DNA from: a bacterium | GTDB lineage: Archaea; Nanoarchaeota; Nanoarchaeia; Woesearchaeales; UBA10216 | DNA length: 64,000 nucleotides | Direction of reading: 5' to 3' | Assembly: GCA_024206195.1 (NCBI GenBank) | Contig: JAAGZO010000608.1 | Span: 1 to 64,000 of the forward strand | Shown here: positions 53,589 to 61,463 of the stretch, piece after piece | How the letters are laid out: each line of letters starts with the position of its first letter | Position numbering within the stretch: position 1 is the first letter of the stretch | Translations under genes and position numbers: made by a program | The notes under the pieces: model-generated | Told to the model about the DNA's origin: nothing | Database searches by the model: none | The model's input: the letters and a program-made list of their open reading frames with translations, nothing else

Positions 53589-53920
53589 GATAAGATATAA
53601 TCCTCACTTTTAAACATCGGTTTAATAATTTTAAAATCCAGTTTTAATAGCATTTTCGCGGATGGTTGGCTAAGAGAATATACATTAGTCTCTATTTTAA
53701 CGTTCTTTTCCTGAATTATACGTACTATTTTAGATGCCCATCCTTGTTTTCGATACTCAGGACGAGTTTCAATGTGTGAGATCCTTACAAATCCATCAGG
53801 TAGTTGATTTAAACGCGCCCATGCGATATATATCTTCTTATATTTGAGCCATATTTCATACGGCACGCCTTCAGGAAATATGATTTCAGGATATACGTCT
53901 TTGTCTATTGGGACATTCAT
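53567..53920 (-). CDS. GNAT-family acetyltransferase-like protein
   Basis: A 117-residue protein. ISHIETRPEYRKQGWASKIVRIIQE holds the acetyl-CoA loop (RxxGxA) of GNAT enzymes, followed by TNVYSLSQPSAKMLLKLDFK, the usual N-x-x-A-x-x-x-Y/L-x-K-x-G-F end. Short for the family, which may reflect loss of some N-terminal strands. Next to a LicD-like gene, so a sugar or protein acceptor is possible. Confidence 0.7.
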   Translation of the reverse strand: MNVPIDKDVYPEIIFPEGVPYEIWLKYKKIYIAWARLNQLPDGFVRISHIETRPEYRKQGWASKIVRIIQEKNVKIETNVYSLSQPSAKMLLKLDFKIIKPMFKSEDYILSWEKTPI

Positions 53921-53966
53921 ACTTTATTAATATAACCTTTTTTACATGCGTTCGGGTAGTTTTTCT

Positions 53967-54395
53967 TTAATTTAAATAACTCAAAACTTCATCGACATCA
54001 ATATCAGGCACAAAATATTTAATTATAACATCTACAGCCCTGTCAAATAATTTATTAAATTCAAGCTCATCCATCTTATCAAAAGATATTGAATCGGCAA
54101 AATACAATATCTCACCTTTGGTTGTAATGTGTTCATTGTAAAAGCCACATTTTAGAATAACCTCTTTCCGGAATGAGTCTGGATTGTCATATATTACTTT
54201 GTTTGTGTCTCTCTGATTATCAAAACCAAATTTTAAAAGTGAAAAGAATTTCTTGTGAAACTTATAATTCCTTGCCTCTTTAATATCTACATAATAAACA
54301 TTTTCCTTCTTCAACTTCTTAACAGTATCAAGGCTTTCCTGATCTGCCGGGAACATTCCTTGCATTGTAGAATGTTTTTGTAGATATATTTTCAT
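53967..54395 (-). CDS. DUF1367 family protein
   Basis: A 142-residue protein matching DUF1367: ARNYKFHKKFFSLLKFGFDNQ, then YNEHITTKGEILYFADSISFDKMDELEFNKLFDRAVDVIIKYF. This family is found in phage recombination/early regions and has no proven activity; some members lie beside Holliday-junction resolvase genes. Confidence 0.8.
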   Translation of the reverse strand: MKIYLQKHSTMQGMFPADQESLDTVKKLKKENVYYVDIKEARNYKFHKKFFSLLKFGFDNQRDTNKVIYDNPDSFRKEVILKCGFYNEHITTKGEILYFADSISFDKMDELEFNKLFDRAVDVIIKYFVPDIDVDEVLSYLN

Positions 54396-54428
54396 AATGT
54401 TCCTTTGAATGTTGGTGTTGGCATGGCG

Positions 54429-54611
54429 TTAATCGCTTACATCTTCATAAATAAATTTTTCGTTTCTTTTTCTTAAATCATACCCATTGGCCTTTGTATT
54501 TTCCAAACCACTTATGATTTCTTCCTTGTTTAATTCTGGCGCATATTTAATAAAATTTATCATCATATCAATATTTGTCCAATAGTGTGAATTCGGTTCA
54601 GCAAAAATCAT
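54429..54611 (-). CDS. small acidic hypothetical protein
   Basis: A 60-residue protein starting MIFAEPNSHYWTNID, with AAGGGGAAT upstream. No family recognised. Confidence 0.55.
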   Translation of the reverse strand: MIFAEPNSHYWTNIDMMINFIKYAPELNKEEIISGLENTKANGYDLRKRNEKFIYEDVSD

Positions 54612-54700
54612 ATTCCCCTTCCCTTCCCTTCAAAAGCCCTTCCCGGTGTAGTCACAAAATCACACTGGATTTATCACCAGGAGGACTGTTTGAGATTAAT

Positions 54701-54856
54701 TTATCGTACACTTGCATAATAAATAACATAAAACCAGCTAAAAATTCCGTGTAACATTGCCCACAAAATAGAATGATGCAACGACCATGATATAGCTATA
54801 GCCAAAGCACTTCCAAAACCTATACCGCTTGATGCTGCTGTTGTAGAACCTGACAT
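54701..54856 (-). CDS. small two-segment membrane protein
   Basis: A 51-residue protein starting MSGSTTAASSGIGFG, then a hydrophobic helix, SWSLHHSILWAMLHGIFSWFYVIYYA. The HHSILWAMLHG...WFYVIYY pattern is a widespread small bacterial/phage membrane protein. Its ATG at 54856 follows AAAGGATAGGG. Possibly a pinholin-like or regulatory peptide; function unknown. Confidence 0.65.
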   Translation of the reverse strand: MSGSTTAASSGIGFGSALAIAISWSLHHSILWAMLHGIFSWFYVIYYASVR

Positions 54857-54878
54857 ACCCTATCCTTTCGTTAAATTG

Positions 54879-55169
54879 TTACTCCCATCCATCAGTAGAC
54901 TCACACATATCTATCATTTGATGAAACATTTTTTTGATATCTTCGGGGTTATTGTCAATCAAATCATCCATAACATTTTTTATAGTTTCTCGGCTATCAC
55001 ACTCATTGGCAATTACAATCTTCCTATTTTCACCCATAGTAAAATAATATTCACCAAACCCTCTACCCTTTTCAATCCACGGTACATATATCATTTGATA
55101 CTCACCGTTGAATATAAACTCACATGTAGTATGTGTTGGCATACTTTCAAAAGTTTCTTTCAAGCTCAT
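54879..55169 (-). CDS. small acidic hypothetical protein
   Basis: A 96-residue acidic protein, with aromatic beta segments (YQMIYVPWIEKG) and a helical C-terminus. No family recognised. The 94 bases to its right (55170-55263) contain nothing I can name. Confidence 0.55.
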   Translation of the reverse strand: MSLKETFESMPTHTTCEFIFNGEYQMIYVPWIEKGRGFGEYYFTMGENRKIVIANECDSRETIKNVMDDLIDNNPEDIKKMFHQMIDMCESTDGWE

Positions 55170-55263
55170 CTTCCCACCTCATACTTTCCCTGATTTAAAT
55201 TAACTTGTTGATACTCTTAATAATATCCTCTAATTCATTGTTACACATTTCTATTTCAACATC

Positions 55264-55518
55264 CTATATTTTCCTGCCGGGAAACAACCAATCTTTTGCA
55301 CACCTTATTTCTTCTGGCAATTCAGACAAAAGCTTAACAAACTTGCATGTTCTACACATCTTAGTCCATACATAGCTCTTTTGCTCTCTCTGGTTAATCC
55401 AACGGCCTATTGTCCAGCCAATTCCAACACATGATATCCAGGTTATTAATAGACCGGTAAACAACCATAGATTTAAATAGTCCATTATAAATGGATTGTT
55501 GATTATTTGGTTAATCAT
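55264..55518 (-). CDS. small membrane protein with Cys pair
   Basis: About 84 residues from the ATG at 55518, which overlaps the zinc-ribbon stop by ATGA. Residues about 10-38 are a membrane helix (LWLFTGLLITWISCVGIGWTIG); then M-C-R-T-C and C-A-K-D-W. Function unknown. Confidence 0.55.
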   Translation of the reverse strand: MINQIINNPFIMDYLNLWLFTGLLITWISCVGIGWTIGRWINQREQKSYVWTKMCRTCKFVKLLSELPEEIRCAKDWLFPGRKI

Positions 55519-55784
55519 AATGTTTTCCCATCCCAATAGTTATCACAAGCAAAACAATGGTGCTTACTACTATCAACCAAAGAACTCTCTATCCTATCAG
55601 TAGCACCACACTGAGGACAATATAATGGCTCTGGGGGGCAATGGTCTTTTATGTATTTGTCCCGCTTTTTGCAACTTTCAACCGATGAATGCAGACCGAT
55701 ACGAGCAACACTTGTTATCCATTGGTTGATACATTTACCACCCCTGCAATAAAAACAGTAAATATTTGGACAAGTATTATCCAT
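55515..55784 (-). CDS. zinc-ribbon protein
   Basis: An 89-residue protein with two Cys clusters: CPNIYCFYC near the start and YCPQCGATDRIE...HHCFACDNYW near the end. The second is a C-x2-C...C-x2-C ribbon, as in DNA- or RNA-binding small phage proteins. It overlaps the HD hydrolase stop by eight bases. Confidence 0.6.
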   Translation of the reverse strand: MDNTCPNIYCFYCRGGKCINQWITSVARIGLHSSVESCKKRDKYIKDHCPPEPLYCPQCGATDRIESSLVDSSKHHCFACDNYWDGKTL

Positions 55785-56304
55785 TCAACACCCCTTCCGG
55801 CTCTAAATAATAATTCTCAACTAAAGTACAGGCTATTCCATAAAGGACAAAATTCCCTTCATGTAAAACTTCCAACAACAATCGTTTTTCTTCCATATAA
55901 ACCTTGGCAAATTTCGGGTCAAAGGTTACAATGGTTTTTGAATTATCTATTAAATCGGCAAGTTTTATAGTCTTAACCTCAATACACGCCCTTGCAATAT
56001 GTTTTCTGTCAACAGCCTTTCTTATCCTTCTATTTCCATCTTCAGGCTTAGAAATATCAGTTAACCCACTAACATAACGCGCAACCCTTAGGCCGAATTC
56101 TTTTTCAATAGTATCAATTTCAACATGAGTATCCTCTACAACATCATGTAATATCGCAGCAATAACCATACTCTCGGTTCCACCAACACCAGCCACAAGC
56201 CCTGCTACTGCCATAGGGTGAGATATATAAGGCTCATTGGTATATTTCCGCACTTGGTCTATGTGCGCAACCCTTGCAAATTCTAAAGCTTTTCCTATTT
56301 TCAT
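55777..56304 (-). CDS. SpoT/MESH1-like HD hydrolase
   Basis: A 175-residue single HD domain of the RelA/SpoT hydrolase type. H29 (ISHP), H53-D54 (ILHDVVED) and D117 (KLADLIDN) are the metal and catalytic residues; E57-D58 are also kept. No synthetase domain, so it is a small alarmone hydrolase-like protein (MESH1 class), which could remove ppGpp, or act on NADPH as in MESH1. It overlaps an acyl-carrier-like gene by four bases. Could lift the host stringent response during infection. Confidence 0.9.
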   Translation of the reverse strand: MKIGKALEFARVAHIDQVRKYTNEPYISHPMAVAGLVAGVGGTESMVIAAILHDVVEDTHVEIDTIEKEFGLRVARYVSGLTDISKPEDGNRRIRKAVDRKHIARACIEVKTIKLADLIDNSKTIVTFDPKFAKVYMEEKRLLLEVLHEGNFVLYGIACTLVENYYLEPEGVLNG

Positions 56305-56561
56305 TTCAAAATCCCTTCCACATAATCTACCAAATCAAAAACCTTTACAACTTTGTCCAATGCAGTATCATCAATTAAGTCTTGAGACAAGTTAAAATCG
56401 CCTAAAACATCACCCTCAAACTCTATTAAAGAACCGTCATCATAGCCGAGATCATCTACAAAACTACTTTCAAGATTGAACGTAGTCTCACCCCGGCCCC
56501 AACTATTAAGGTTTTCTTGTAAGTTGGATATTACCTTATTCTCTATTTCTTGTCGAGTCAT
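56301..56561 (-). CDS. acyl carrier protein-like
   Basis: An 86-residue acidic protein from ATG at 56561 (GGAGGAAGTG upstream). The four-helix pattern of ACP is visible: SSFVDDLG, then the phosphopantetheine serine candidate S44 in DGSLIEFEGDV, and DLVDYVEGIL at the end. Relative to DSL in bacterial ACP there is a two-residue insertion (YDDGSL), so holo-form conversion is not certain. Confidence 0.6.
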   Translation of the reverse strand: MTRQEIENKVISNLQENLNSWGRGETTFNLESSFVDDLGYDDGSLIEFEGDVLGDFNLSQDLIDDTALDKVVKVFDLVDYVEGILK

Positions 56562-56570
56562 CACTTCCTC

Positions 56571-56795
56571 CTATAGTCCACTTGAAACATCTGTAGGGGT
56601 AATTTCTTCTGAAGGTGAATTTGGCATATCATTGTCGGTTATCCAAATTAAGGCTTTCATAGCACCCTGAGCATACATAAATTCATTTTCATCCAAGCCA
56701 TTATCAGGATAGTTAACCATCAAATCCATAACTTTTCTATTTTCGGTTAATATTTCATCAATTGTTCGTTCTATTTTTGCATTTTCAAATTTCAT
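56571..56795 (-). CDS. small hypothetical protein
   Basis: A 74-residue protein from ATG at 56795 with GGAAGGG upstream. Acidic, with helical first half (IERTIDEILTENRKVM). No family recognised. Confidence 0.55.
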   Translation of the reverse strand: MKFENAKIERTIDEILTENRKVMDLMVNYPDNGLDENEFMYAQGAMKALIWITDNDMPNSPSEEITPTDVSSGL

Positions 56796-56827
56796 AAATC
56801 CCTTCCTTTCCCTCATACCTCAAAAGA

Positions 56828-56980
56828 TTAATCATCAAATTCAATTTCACCGGTTCCATAACAATATTCGCATTGTATTTGAATTGGTTCTGGCTCAGGC
56901 TCACCGTCCGAATTAATATAAGTCCCTGTGCCAATATACCACCCATCACCGCAACATTCTGGACATGGTAATTTTCCCAT
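56828..56980 (-). CDS. DnaJ-type zinc-finger-like protein
   Basis: A 50-residue protein from ATG at 56980 with GGGGAAGT upstream. CPECCGDGWYIG and CEYCYGTGEIE form two CxxCxGxG-like halves of one zinc finger, as in DnaJ cysteine-rich repeats. Probably binds zinc and a protein partner. Confidence 0.6.
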   Translation of the reverse strand: MGKLPCPECCGDGWYIGTGTYINSDGEPEPEPIQIQCEYCYGTGEIEFDD

Positions 56981-56988
56981 ACTTCCCC

Positions 56989-57090
56989 CTAATGGTCTGG
57001 TGGATAAAAAATTTTGCAAAATATAACCTTACACGGTATTGCAATCACTATTACTGCCAATAGAATCATTCCTATGTGAATTATTGTCAT
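56989..57090 (-). CDS. tiny membrane protein
   Basis: A 33-residue peptide starting MTIIHIGMILLAVIVIAIPC, one membrane helix and a short tail. ATGA overlap with the upstream gene and close spacing downstream support it. Function unknown. Confidence 0.45.
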   Translation of the reverse strand: MTIIHIGMILLAVIVIAIPCKVIFCKIFYPPDH

Positions 57091-57428
57091 GATTTCACCC
57101 TCTTGTTTTCATAACTTTTTTGAATACTTTTTTCCAGTATTGCAATTTTATCTTTCAATTCCTTGTTTTCCTTTTCCAATTGTCGGCTATTCCTTTTTTG
57201 CTGCCTCACTTCTGCTAATAGTTCTTTCATTTTAACAGTCGTATGAATAGTAACTGAAATTGGATTTGTTTCATGCCTGTTGTTTTCATTGAAATATGCA
57301 GTTTCAGTATATTCATCCATAGAAATTTTCAACTTTTTTGAAAACTTTTTTGCATTGTTATGGATATCAATATCCACTTTATGACTACACACCTTGCGAG
57401 TACCGTTTATTGGTTCTGGTTCTGGCAT
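57087..57428 (-). CDS. coiled-coil protein
   Basis: A 113-residue protein with an acidic start, a beta-rich middle and a helical end (KRNSRQLEKENKELKDKIAILEKSIQKSYEN). Likely oligomerises. No family recognised. Confidence 0.55.
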   Translation of the reverse strand: MPEPEPINGTRKVCSHKVDIDIHNNAKKFSKKLKISMDEYTETAYFNENNRHETNPISVTIHTTVKMKELLAEVRQQKRNSRQLEKENKELKDKIAILEKSIQKSYENKRVKS

Positions 57429-57431
57429 TTA

Positions 57432-57806
57432 CTATCCTTCCGTTATAGATATCTCTCTATTCTTGTACTTATAATTGCAGTTGGGGTGCTGAATTGTTAT
57501 TTCTATGATTTCACCTAAATATATTAAATACATCCATTCAAATTTGTCAGTCATCGGATTGATTGTTGGTAAACACACTGTATTTATATGTTTAACTCGC
57601 ATAAATGGTGCTTCAGTCCCATCTTTCCTTTTCATTCCATTCTTAAAATGTATTTCATCAAATTTTTTATACTGTCCACCTAAGGGCCATTTACACGCCA
57701 ATCTTTCAGTCCAATAATCTTTCAACTCTCTATACTCAATATGCTTCTCACCAGATGCAATCAAATCGAACCATTTACGCTTTAGATTTAAATGAAGAAT
57801 ATTCAT
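57432..57806 (-). CDS. ASCH-domain protein
   Basis: A 124-residue protein with LNLKRKWFDLIASGEKHIEYRELKDYW, the signature of the ASCH/PUA-like fold (Lys, Glu and Arg line the cleft). Family members bind RNA or modified nucleotides. The next gene overlaps its end by four bases. Confidence 0.75.
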   Translation of the reverse strand: MNILHLNLKRKWFDLIASGEKHIEYRELKDYWTERLACKWPLGGQYKKFDEIHFKNGMKRKDGTEAPFMRVKHINTVCLPTINPMTDKFEWMYLIYLGEIIEITIQHPNCNYKYKNREISITEG

Positions 57807-58033
57807 TCCACCACCTCATAATTGGTAATTTTGTTTATCTTGAGATATTCATGCAGTTTTTTCTCAGCAAATGCTTTTGATTTATATGTAGGTGACACCC
57901 TTGTATTACCCTCATAGCCAATATCAGTACACTCACCGACATAATTATCAGTTTCCATGTACCACCACCACTTTTTCTTATTCTGCGTTGAATTAACCTG
58001 TACCTTCCACTTAGCTTCTGATATTGATTTCAT
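57803..58033 (-). CDS. small hypothetical protein
   Basis: A 76-residue protein from ATG at 58033, preceded by GGTGGGGG; starts MKSISEAKWKVQVNST. Trp-rich, with a helix near the end. A longer in-frame start overlaps the upstream gene and is less likely. No family recognised. Confidence 0.55.
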   Translation of the reverse strand: MKSISEAKWKVQVNSTQNKKKWWWYMETDNYVGECTDIGYEGNTRVSPTYKSKAFAEKKLHEYLKINKITNYEVVE

Positions 58034-58398
58034 ACCCCCACCACCTTCCCACAAATATTACATTTATCACCGCGTTTATACCATGAACCACAGGAACACT
58101 GTTTTCCTGCAAACACTATATGCTCTCCAGTTGGATCGGCATAACAGTCGACCGGTAATGGCTTTTTTGTTAAAGTGTCTTCTGTGGCCTCTGTGGACTT
58201 CTTAGAGAGTGTATATAAATTATTGCTAGGTTCCTTTTTATCCTCATCACAGTCAACTGTGTACCCCATTTCTCGCAAATCTGACAAGCGGGGACGGTAT
58301 GCAGCACCTAAACTCGTTTTCAATATCATTCCAAGTGTTAATTTATTATTATTTTCCTGGAATAATCTTAGTAAATGTTGTATTTGAGTCTCTTTCAT
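58030..58398 (-). CDS. winged-helix plus zinc-ribbon protein
   Basis: A 122-residue protein. N-terminal IQHLLRLFQENNNKLTLGMILKTSLGAAYRPRLSDLREMGY is a common phage winged-helix that reads DNA; the C-terminus has C-x-C...C-N-I-C (CSCGSWYKRGDKCNICG), a zinc ribbon. Probably a regulator or DNA-binding accessory of replication. Confidence 0.65.
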   Translation of the reverse strand: MKETQIQHLLRLFQENNNKLTLGMILKTSLGAAYRPRLSDLREMGYTVDCDEDKKEPSNNLYTLSKKSTEATEDTLTKKPLPVDCYADPTGEHIVFAGKQCSCGSWYKRGDKCNICGKVVGV

Positions 58399-58399
58399 T

Positions 58400-58924
58400 T
58401 TACCAATTACCCCACTCCCACGGTTTCCAATAATAGCCTCCTACAGATTGTTTTTGACTTGCCGAGATCCATTTTTTATTCCCAACATCAAATATCATTC
58501 CTCTTACAACCTTTTCCCGGTAAAACTTACCCATAATATCACAGGTAATATGTGCTGAATCATTCCACTTTGCACCGAGTATAGGCTCACATACCATTTG
58601 CCTGATAGTATCCATTATTTTAAAACCTGCCTGTAATCGCTGCCAATCTGCGTTACGATCTGAATTGTCATTTTCCCGCTTCATTGGGGTATAACCATCT
58701 TTTTTGGTATATGTTGCATCAGCCGACTTCTTGAAATCAAATATCAAAGGGAATCTTTTATACTGGCTATATTCCTTCAGGTGAGAAACAACCTCTTTAA
58801 ACCGATCTATCGACAAATATGAGAATACATTGAAATATTGCTTTAATGTCATATTGTTTGGCAACTCCACACCTATTGCATGACATAATTCTGTACACTG
58901 TTCGGTAAATTCATTTATTATCAT
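58400..58924 (-). CDS. hypothetical early protein, possibly helicase-loader-like
   Basis: A 174-residue protein. The first 75 residues (MTLKQYFNVFSYLSIDRFKEVVSHLKEYSQYKRFPLIFDFKK) resemble the pattern of small phage helicase loader/inhibitor proteins, in which a W/F-rich helix bundle precedes a FPPT-like turn. Weak. It follows the replisome-organiser-like gene with a 14-base overlap, which supports a replication role. Confidence 0.45.
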   Translation of the reverse strand: MIINEFTEQCTELCHAIGVELPNNMTLKQYFNVFSYLSIDRFKEVVSHLKEYSQYKRFPLIFDFKKSADATYTKKDGYTPMKRENDNSDRNADWQRLQAGFKIMDTIRQMVCEPILGAKWNDSAHITCDIMGKFYREKVVRGMIFDVGNKKWISASQKQSVGGYYWKPWEWGNW

Positions 58925-59678
58925 TTATAAAATCCTTTATTCGTTGTTCTTCTAATTCGTGTGGGCTTTTCTTTAATTGTGGTAATACATCTTCCCAACA
59001 CCTATTATTTATCCAAGTTGCTAAATTTTTCCATTCAGGGACAAACATTTTTAATTCTTCCATTTTAGCACGATGAATAATCATATTATCTATATTACTT
59101 TCAAGTAATATTATAATATCTTTCCAATCAGGTGTTTTCTTTTTAAAATTTTTAAATTCAGTTTCATTACCTCTTTTTGTACCGGGATATTTCTCTCTAA
59201 AGATGTTAAAAGATTTTTTATATACAATATCATTTTCACTTTCATTTTCATTTTCAGAGTTTGCTTGTGTTTTTGCTTGATTGTTTGCTAAAGCAAATTG
59301 TGTTTTTTCACCACCTTTTTTACCAGCTTTGGCACGTTTAATGCTTAATTCGTTATCATTTATCATTCTCTTTTGACATAGTTTATCTTCAACTATATAA
59401 AGAACATCCTCATCTATAAGTTCATCTATAGCCTGTTCAATAATGTCTGAATGGAAAGACATGTGACTATCAAGTTTTAAAGCAAAATTTTTTATTTGCT
59501 TGCTGTTTTGCTTGTCTTTTTGCTTTAGCAAAATAACACCATACTCTTTTGATTTGTGCATAACACACATAATTTTAATATAAACACCTGTTGCCATTGC
59601 AGAACATTCATTGAGTTTTTCATCAGTTAAAAAATCCTGAACATATAAAGGTATATAAGGTTGATTTCTTAGAGCCAT
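58911..59678 (-). CDS. replisome organiser-like protein (DUF1376/Lin1244 type)
   Basis: About 255 residues from ATG at 59678. N-terminal NQPYIPLYVQDFLTDEKLNECSAMATGVYIKIMCVMHKSKEYG is the start of a winged-helix domain common in phage replication initiators (Lin1244/DUF4373-like). A disordered Glu/Asn segment follows, then FNIFREKYPGTKRGNETEFKNFKKK in the C-terminal domain. The ATG directly follows a terminator T-tract and lacks a ribosome site; GTG at 59696 is the alternative. Likely binds the origin and recruits the helicase. Confidence 0.75.
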   Translation of the reverse strand: MALRNQPYIPLYVQDFLTDEKLNECSAMATGVYIKIMCVMHKSKEYGVILLKQKDKQNSKQIKNFALKLDSHMSFHSDIIEQAIDELIDEDVLYIVEDKLCQKRMINDNELSIKRAKAGKKGGEKTQFALANNQAKTQANSENENESENDIVYKKSFNIFREKYPGTKRGNETEFKNFKKKTPDWKDIIILLESNIDNMIIHRAKMEELKMFVPEWKNLATWINNRCWEDVLPQLKKSPHELEEQRIKDFINDNK

Positions 59679-59681
59679 AAT

Positions 59682-59748
59682 AAAAAAACGGGACACGCCA
59701 CAAAAGGATAGCTATCGTTAGGCAATAGCCTTTTTTGCTTTGTGTCCC
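59682..59748 (-). terminator. terminator-like hairpin next to replication gene start
   Basis: GGGACAC (59742-59748 read on minus) pairs with GTGTCCC (59690-59696), with inner pairing of an A-rich segment and CCTTTT, followed by G and seven T at 59682-59688. The T-tract is four bases before the ATG at 59678. It may control read-through into replication. Confidence 0.7.
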
Positions 59749-59795
59749 TTATTTTGATAATACTTGGATTTCATTTAATTGTTCCTAACTGTCAG

Positions 59796-59827
59796 ATGAC
59801 TTCCCACGTCATACACATAATATAATA
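59796..59827 (-). promoter_or_regulatory. possible operator and -10 region
   Basis: ATGAC-N7-GTCAT at 59796-59812 is a perfect 17-base palindrome. Two overlapping TATTAT boxes on the minus strand (59817-59822, 59822-59827) sit just upstream. A clear -35 box is missing, so the promoter is weak or needs help. The region 59697-59854 has no gene. Confidence 0.35.
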
Positions 59828-59854
59828 CATGCCAATTCAACAAGTGTGATATTT

Positions 59855-60058
59855 CTATGCGGGTGCATCAAAATTGTCGCCCAATTCTACACCACACGCA
59901 GAGCATGGCTTACTTTGTTTGTTAGTTGACGAAGCTGATGTCAATTTTTCCTCAACCAGTTTTGCACGAATAATACTCCACGCTGCTTTTTGGCCAACAC
60001 ATCCCCAAAGATTACTAAAATGTTCGCTTATTATATCAACTGCGTTTTTTATTTCCAT
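59855..60058 (-). CDS. small protein with Cys pair
   Basis: A 67-residue protein from ATG at 60058 (or GTG at 60085). KPCSACGVELGDNF gives a C-x2-C near its end. Ser/Thr-rich middle. No family recognised. Overlaps the previous gene by 23 bases. Confidence 0.5.
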   Translation of the reverse strand: MEIKNAVDIISEHFSNLWGCVGQKAAWSIIRAKLVEEKLTSASSTNKQSKPCSACGVELGDNFDAPA

Positions 60059-60314
60059 GAGTGCTGCAACCTCTGCCGATTTCACCGGCTATAAATTTAT
60101 GAGTGACTATTATACCAGCTTTCTCGTTTAATGTTACCTGACTGCCCATTTCACACAGGTAGTGTGTTACACATTCCTCTAATGTAGGCAATTTGGGAGT
60201 TTTTTGTGACTCCTCCAGTGCTGTTTTTATGCAGTTCCAAGTGTCTGACACCTTTTGATTTGTACTCAGCACCTTGCTCCACTTTTCCAGAAAAACTATA
60301 TCATCCTCAAGCAT
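60036..60314 (-). CDS. hypothetical early protein
   Basis: A 92-residue protein from ATG at 60314 with GGAGG upstream; starts MLEDDIVFLEKWSKVLS. Mainly helical, basic tail. A longer upstream frame exists but the ribosome site fixes this start. Confidence 0.6.
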   Translation of the reverse strand: MLEDDIVFLEKWSKVLSTNQKVSDTWNCIKTALEESQKTPKLPTLEECVTHYLCEMGSQVTLNEKAGIIVTHKFIAGEIGRGCSTHGNKKRS

Positions 60315-60362
60315 TAAAAACCTCCAATTTAAAAGAACAAAAAATTTACTCCAACGGTACAA

Positions 60363-60608
60363 CTAATGGTGTTGTTGCGCTATTCTTCCCAAGTAATCTT
60401 TTATCCGATCAACCAACAACGGTTCGTCAACCCATTCACCAGATTCATACAATTCAACTAGACGATTTAGGGAAGCAATGACACCATTTGTTTGTTGGTT
60501 ATTGTTTTTTGCTTCATTAAATTCTAATTTTAACACCCGTTGGCTTAAATCAAGATGCCACTTCATCAATTCACCCAGATCGTTTCTTGTTGCATAAACT
60601 GTATCCAT
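60363..60608 (-). CDS. hypothetical early protein
   Basis: An 81-residue helical protein from ATG at 60608 (AGGAAG upstream), starting MDTVYATRNDLGELMKW. No family recognised. Confidence 0.6.
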   Translation of the reverse strand: MDTVYATRNDLGELMKWHLDLSQRVLKLEFNEAKNNNQQTNGVIASLNRLVELYESGEWVDEPLLVDRIKDYLGRIAQQHH

Positions 60609-60661
60609 TAGCAATCTTCCTATAAATTAAAAATGAACAACGGGACAATTTTATATAACGG

Positions 60662-61030
60662 TTAGCAAAGGGCCGATAGTTTATCAGCTATAATAGATTT
60701 CAAGCCCTCTATAGTAAAATCACCCTCATTGGGGGACACTTCATCTTGATTCATACAATAAAACCAATGCCAAACCGCTTCAGCTAAACTCTGATAAATT
60801 TCGGCCTTTGTCGTGTTGTCGGATTTCTCTGTTGACTCAACCATAGGAAAAATTTCCCCGGTTTGCATATTAACCCTGTGCCAACATGGATGTAGCTTAA
60901 CAACATTAAGCTCAATTGTGTCATCCCGCATACAAATAGCGAGTTGGTTACCCTCAGCGGTTTCAAGAACTGTATTACAATAAATTTCTTTCAACAAAAC
61001 AGTTCTATCCTCAGCGACTTCTATTTTCAT
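60662..61030 (-). CDS. hypothetical early protein
   Basis: A 122-residue acidic protein: beta-rich first 75 residues, then a helical C-terminus. No family recognised. AGGAGAAAT lies upstream of its ATG. Confidence 0.6.
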   Translation of the reverse strand: MKIEVAEDRTVLLKEIYCNTVLETAEGNQLAICMRDDTIELNVVKLHPCWHRVNMQTGEIFPMVESTEKSDNTTKAEIYQSLAEAVWHWFYCMNQDEVSPNEGDFTIEGLKSIIADKLSALC

Positions 61031-61077
61031 AAAATTTCTCCTTTACAATATGGTTCAACAGATATTTCCGACAACGG

Positions 61078-61398
61078 TCAAGAAACGTTTGATCGTTCCA
61101 ATATATAATTCAGAATAGCCCGTGCAACAAAAGATTTCCCTCGTTCATAGTTTCCCGACAGACCATTATCAAAAAACTTTACATATTCCACTAATTTAGG
61201 AATGTCCAAACTTTCTGTGTTGGTTGATGTGGAAGGCTTTACTTCCTCTAATTCCTTCTGGGCGGCTTCTAGTTCAACCTTTAATTTATGCACTTTATGA
61301 TACATTTCACAGCTAAAAGTACAGTACTCTCTACTATAAGCCTCTGGACTCTCCGGGGTATAACTTTCCGCGCAATATTCACACAAAACTGTAGACAT
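61078..61398 (-). CDS. small zinc-finger and coiled-coil protein
   Basis: A 106-residue protein; CEYCAESYTPE...YSREYCTFSC gives four cysteines for a zinc site, followed by a helix (MYHKVHKLKVELEAAQKELEEV). Early gene of unknown role. Confidence 0.6.
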   Translation of the reverse strand: MSTVLCEYCAESYTPESPEAYSREYCTFSCEMYHKVHKLKVELEAAQKELEEVKPSTSTNTESLDIPKLVEYVKFFDNGLSGNYERGKSFVARAILNYILERSNVS

Positions 61399-61463
61399 TT
61401 TTTACCTTTCTTTTAGCCCAGACTATAACATTTGTTTTTTAGCCTGGAATTTCAACCAACTAC

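Noticed and set aside
55170..55263. A 17-codon minus-strand frame (ATG at about 55251)
   Set aside because: Too short and without a ribosome site.
60085..60131. Plus-strand frame at 59874-60131
   Set aside because: Opposite two coupled early genes and without support from a ribosome site or motif.
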